From an uncultured Lachnospiraceae bacterium (lineage in GTDB: Bacteria > Bacillota > Clostridia > Lachnospirales > Lachnospiraceae), in assembly GCA_910584785.1 (NCBI GenBank), contig CAJUDX010000062.1, forward strand, positions 1 to 17,872: a DNA stretch of 17,872 nt, in the 5' to 3' direction. Positions 15,334 to 17,872 of the stretch are shown piece after piece; position 1 is the stretch's first letter, and each line of letters opens with the position of its first letter. A model generated the notes under the pieces. The model had not been told where the DNA came from. It ran no database searches and saw only the letters and a list, made by a program, of their open reading frames with translations. Position numbers and translations under genes: made by a program.

Positions 15334-15795
15334 TTAATAACAAAAATGATCAATGGCAAAACTCAAACCAATTCCCAGAATCGCCCCTGCCATCACCTGC
15401 AGCGGCGTATGCCCCACATACTCTTTAAGCTTCTCCTGCAAAATCTCCCCGTTTAATTTCAGCGGATTTTCCAAAAGAATCGAATTAAGCAGCTTAGCCT
15501 GCTTCCCTGTCTCCCTCCTTACGCCCATGGCGTCATACATCACCACCATCGCCAGAATAAAGCTGACAGCAAAAGCTGACGACCCCACGCCATAGCAAAG
15601 CCCGGCAGCTGTGGTCAGGCCGCACACCGTCGCAGAGTGGGAACTGGGCATACCGCCAGAGCCGACCAGCCGCTCTGCGTTAAAATTTTTATTCAGGCAA
15701 AAGTCCAATAAGGTCTTTAACACCTGTGCTACTGTCCAGCCCGCAACAGCACTCATCAGCACCTGATTTCCTAACATCTCCTGCCACATACTCAT
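15334..15795 (-). CDS. Divergent PAP2 family membrane protein (YuiD-like)
   Basis: Protein of 153 residues with the divergent-PAP2 (DUF212) pattern. GSGGMPSSHSA at 45-55 corresponds to the phosphatase SRP motif region, and VVMYDAMGVRRETGKQA follows at about 84-100. Three or four hydrophobic segments are visible (about 10-30, 54-85, 130-148), so it is an inner-membrane protein. A lipid- or polyprenyl-phosphate phosphatase role is suggested by the family but not proven. The ATG at 15795 has AGGAAAC upstream. It is the last gene before a strong terminator and follows the HD-domain gene by 47 bp. Confidence 0.9.
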   Translation of the reverse strand: MSMWQEMLGNQVLMSAVAGWTVAQVLKTLLDFCLNKNFNAERLVGSGGMPSSHSATVCGLTTAAGLCYGVGSSAFAVSFILAMVVMYDAMGVRRETGKQAKLLNSILLENPLKLNGEILQEKLKEYVGHTPLQVMAGAILGIGLSFAIDHFCY

Positions 15796-15842
15796 CTGTT
15801 TCCTGCTTTCCGTCCTTTTCGTCCGTTAGATCAAAAACCTCT

Positions 15843-16415
15843 CTATCCAACCCTGCTTCTCAGTAAAAACCTCCACGCAAACCAGCCGCGCACCTGCAGA
15901 GCTGTCTCGGTTACGCTGCACAGCTTATCGGCGTATACCACCGCCATTCCCGCCATCGACTTAGGCGGAATCGGTGTTAAGGGCCACATATGACAGAGAA
16001 TAATATCTGCCTCTCCCACCGTAAGAGAAAAATATTTTCTCGCATTATTCAATGCCGTCCTTGGATGGGTAAAACCGTGAAAATGATTTCCCGTCTCTCT
16101 GGCATGGGTATGCCAGTCATAAAGAAACAAATCGTGCAAAAGACCCGCCCTGGCTGCCTTTCTGTAATCCCAGCCAAACCGGCGGCAGATATGGTAGCTT
16201 AAATACGAAACCTGGATACAGTGCGCTTTACAGCTGGTCGAACCGTGCTGAATATACTTCTCCATGGACTGGAAAATGGGGTGGTCCAGGATGTCCCGAA
16301 CACATTCCATATACGCTTCATCCTCCAGGTATTTTTCCTGCTCGCCCCAGGAGGTGTCGGCGGCCCAGCGGGCCGCCGCTCCCTGTTCTTCGAGACTTAA
16401 TTTCACCTTATTCAT
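15843..16415 (-). CDS. HD-domain phosphohydrolase family protein
   Basis: Protein of 190 residues with one HD domain. The metal ligands appear as His65 (KAHCIQVS), His94-Asp95 (LLHDLFLYDWH) and Asp163 (VVYADKLCS). The HD pair is followed by an unusual His/Trp-rich stretch (YDWHTHARETGNHFHGFTHP, about 99-118). The fold suggests a soluble metal-dependent phosphohydrolase acting on a nucleotide or phosphoester; the substrate is unknown. It sits 32 bp after glgA and 47 bp before a divergent-PAP2 gene, all on the same strand, so these are likely co-transcribed. The Shine-Dalgarno is poor (AAGGA about 13 bases from ATG), which leaves some doubt on the start. Confidence 0.85.
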   Translation of the reverse strand: MNKVKLSLEEQGAAARWAADTSWGEQEKYLEDEAYMECVRDILDHPIFQSMEKYIQHGSTSCKAHCIQVSYLSYHICRRFGWDYRKAARAGLLHDLFLYDWHTHARETGNHFHGFTHPRTALNNARKYFSLTVGEADIILCHMWPLTPIPPKSMAGMAVVYADKLCSVTETALQVRGWFAWRFLLRSRVG

Positions 16416-16447
16416 ATCGCATTCTAGTCCTTACCCGACCGCTCACT

Positions 16448-17872
16448 TTAATAACCAATCAGCCAGTCATATAACTCCTGATACTTCATCGCTGATGTAT
16501 GCCAGGAGAAATCCTGTGCCATGGCACGGTCAATAATTTTATTCCATTCCCGCTTCTTCTCATAATAAACATACTTTGCGTAGCGGATGCTTCCCAGCAT
16601 TTCATGCGCATTATAATTGGCAAATGAGAATCCGGTTCCCCTGCCGTCATATTCATTATATGGCTCCACAGTATCCTTTAATCCACCCGTTTCCCGCACA
16701 ATCGGAACTGTGCCGTAGCGCAGGGCCATCAGCTGGCTTAAGCCGCAGGGTTCAAACAGAGAAGGCATCAAAAAAGCATCACAGGCCGCATAAATCTTAT
16801 GGGAGAGCGGCTCAGAGTAATAAATCTGTGCAGATACCCGGTCATTATACTTCCAGTCATAATGGCGGAACATATTCTCATAGCGCTCGTCACCGGTTCC
16901 CAATACAACCAGCTGCACATCATCGGTACAGATTTCATCCATCACGCACTGGATTAAATCCAGCCCTTTCTGGTCGGTCAGACGGGAGACAATGCCAATC
17001 ATAAACTTCTTATCATCCTGTGCCAGGCCAAGTTCTGCCTGCAGGGCACGTTTATTCTTAACCTTCTCTTTGCGGAAATTCTTTGCATTATATGGCTGGA
17101 CGATATGCGGATCTGTCTCCGGGTTAAAGTCATCGTAATCAATACCATTGACAATACCGCGCAGACTGTTGGATCTTGCCCGCATCAGCCCGTCCAGGCC
17201 CTCGCCGTAGAATGGCATCTTAATTTCCTCAGCATACGTATTGCTTACCGTGGTAATAGCATCGGCAAAGACGATACCGCCTTTTAACATATTCCCATCC
17301 TTATAGGCCTCCAGCTTATCCGGAGTAAAATAATAATCCGGCAGGCCGGAAAGCCGCTGAATCGTCTTTACATCCCACACACCCTGGAATTTCAGATTGT
17401 GGATAGTAATCACCGATTTCATATTGCGGAAAAATTCACCGTCATGAAATTTATCCTTTAAGTGGACAGGAATAAGGCCCGTCTGCCAGTCATGGCAATG
17501 CACAACATCCGGCTGGAAACCGATAACGGGAAGCGCGGACAGCGCTGCCTTGGAGAAAAAGGCAAACTTTTCCAGATCGTTATACCAGTCTCCATAGGGC
17601 TTAGGCCCGCAGAAATAACTTTCATTATCGATAAAGTAAAAGGTGATTCCCTCTTGCACATATTCCAGGATTCCCACATAGCGGCTCTGCCCCAGATAGT
17701 CCATATAAAAATGATTGACATACTGCATCTGGTTGCGCCACTCTTCCTTCATGCACAAATACTTGGGAATCATCACACGCACGTCAAAATATTCCTTATC
17801 AAAGCATTTGGGAAGCGAACCTACTACATCCGCCAAACCGCCAGTCTTAATAAATGGAACTGCCTCTGATGC
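16448..17872 (-). CDS. glgA: Glycogen synthase GlgA, 5' end outside window
   Basis: GT5-family ADP-glucose:starch/glycogen glucosyltransferase that elongates alpha-1,4-glucan chains in the cytoplasm. 474 residues are visible. The frame is open to the right edge and begins ASEAVPFIKTGGLADVVGSL, which holds the ADP-glucose-binding KTGGL motif, so only about eight N-terminal residues are missing. VVHCHDWQTGLIP, VNGIDYDDFNPETD and GIVSRLTDQKGLDL follow. The C-terminal Rossmann domain carries PSLFEPCGLSQLMALRYGT and ETGGLKDTVEPY. The internal Met at 17836 is not the true start because conserved sequence precedes it. Other glg genes are not visible here. Confidence 0.96.
   Translation of the reverse strand, partial: ASEAVPFIKTGGLADVVGSLPKCFDKEYFDVRVMIPKYLCMKEEWRNQMQYVNHFYMDYLGQSRYVGILEYVQEGITFYFIDNESYFCGPKPYGDWYNDLEKFAFFSKAALSALPVIGFQPDVVHCHDWQTGLIPVHLKDKFHDGEFFRNMKSVITIHNLKFQGVWDVKTIQRLSGLPDYYFTPDKLEAYKDGNMLKGGIVFADAITTVSNTYAEEIKMPFYGEGLDGLMRARSNSLRGIVNGIDYDDFNPETDPHIVQPYNAKNFRKEKVKNKRALQAELGLAQDDKKFMIGIVSRLTDQKGLDLIQCVMDEICTDDVQLVVLGTGDERYENMFRHYDWKYNDRVSAQIYYSEPLSHKIYAACDAFLMPSLFEPCGLSQLMALRYGTVPIVRETGGLKDTVEPYNEYDGRGTGFSFANYNAHEMLGSIRYAKYVYYEKKREWNKIIDRAMAQDFSWHTSAMKYQELYDWLIGY

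Overview
The window looks like chromosome from a spore-forming Clostridia, most probably a Lachnospiraceae member. The grounds are moderate G+C, almost every gene on the minus strand, a HemZ-type radical SAM oxidase, a SpoIIM-like protein, and the order nudF-spoIIM-xerD that is also known from Bacillus. No rRNA, tRNA, CRISPR array, insertion sequence or prophage was seen. I did not recognise a large undescribed system. Most of the window is core housekeeping DNA, with one decayed accessory operon and several small unexplained features.

The genes are described here in transcription order, from right to left. (1) 17872-15334: glgA (glycogen synthase, cut by the window edge), an HD-domain protein and a divergent-PAP2 (YuiD-like) membrane protein, closed by a strong hairpin terminator at 15261-15296. 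(2) 15240-13418: remains of a carbohydrate-uptake operon. It holds an internal piece of a sugar-binding protein, a sugar ABC permease that has lost its N-terminus, the first half of a triose-phosphate-isomerase-like gene, and the last part of a YjbQ/UPF0047 gene. Two abrupt junctions, near 14800 and near 13665, look like deletion scars. (3) 13332-11491: recA and recX, overlapping by four bases, behind a consensus promoter (TTGACA, 17 bp, TATAAT) with a LexA/SOS-type box at the expected transcription start. (4) 11410-9739: rny (RNase Y), with its own promoter, a leader of two short hairpins and its own terminator. (5) 9715-6587: proC, nudF, spoIIM and xerD. (6) 6582-5926: apt with its own promoter and terminator. 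(7) 5664-5923: a plus-strand island holding a small ORF that faintly resembles Spo0E-type phosphatases and ends in a chain of small hairpins. (8) 5611-4698: a COG1237-like metallo-beta-lactamase-fold protein and its terminator. (9) 4667-1: relA/rel behind its own promoter, then a second metallo-beta-lactamase-fold hydrolase and hemZ, which runs off the left edge.

Functionally the conserved blocks cover stringent response (rel), purine salvage (apt), RNA decay (rny), recombination and SOS (recA, recX, xerD), sporulation (spoIIM), proline synthesis (proC), ADP-ribose housecleaning (nudF), haem-type radical chemistry (hemZ) and glycogen synthesis (glgA). The parts most worth a second look are the collapsed sugar operon, the plus-strand hairpin island beside apt, the structured rny leader and the duplicated 30-bp motif between proC and nudF.
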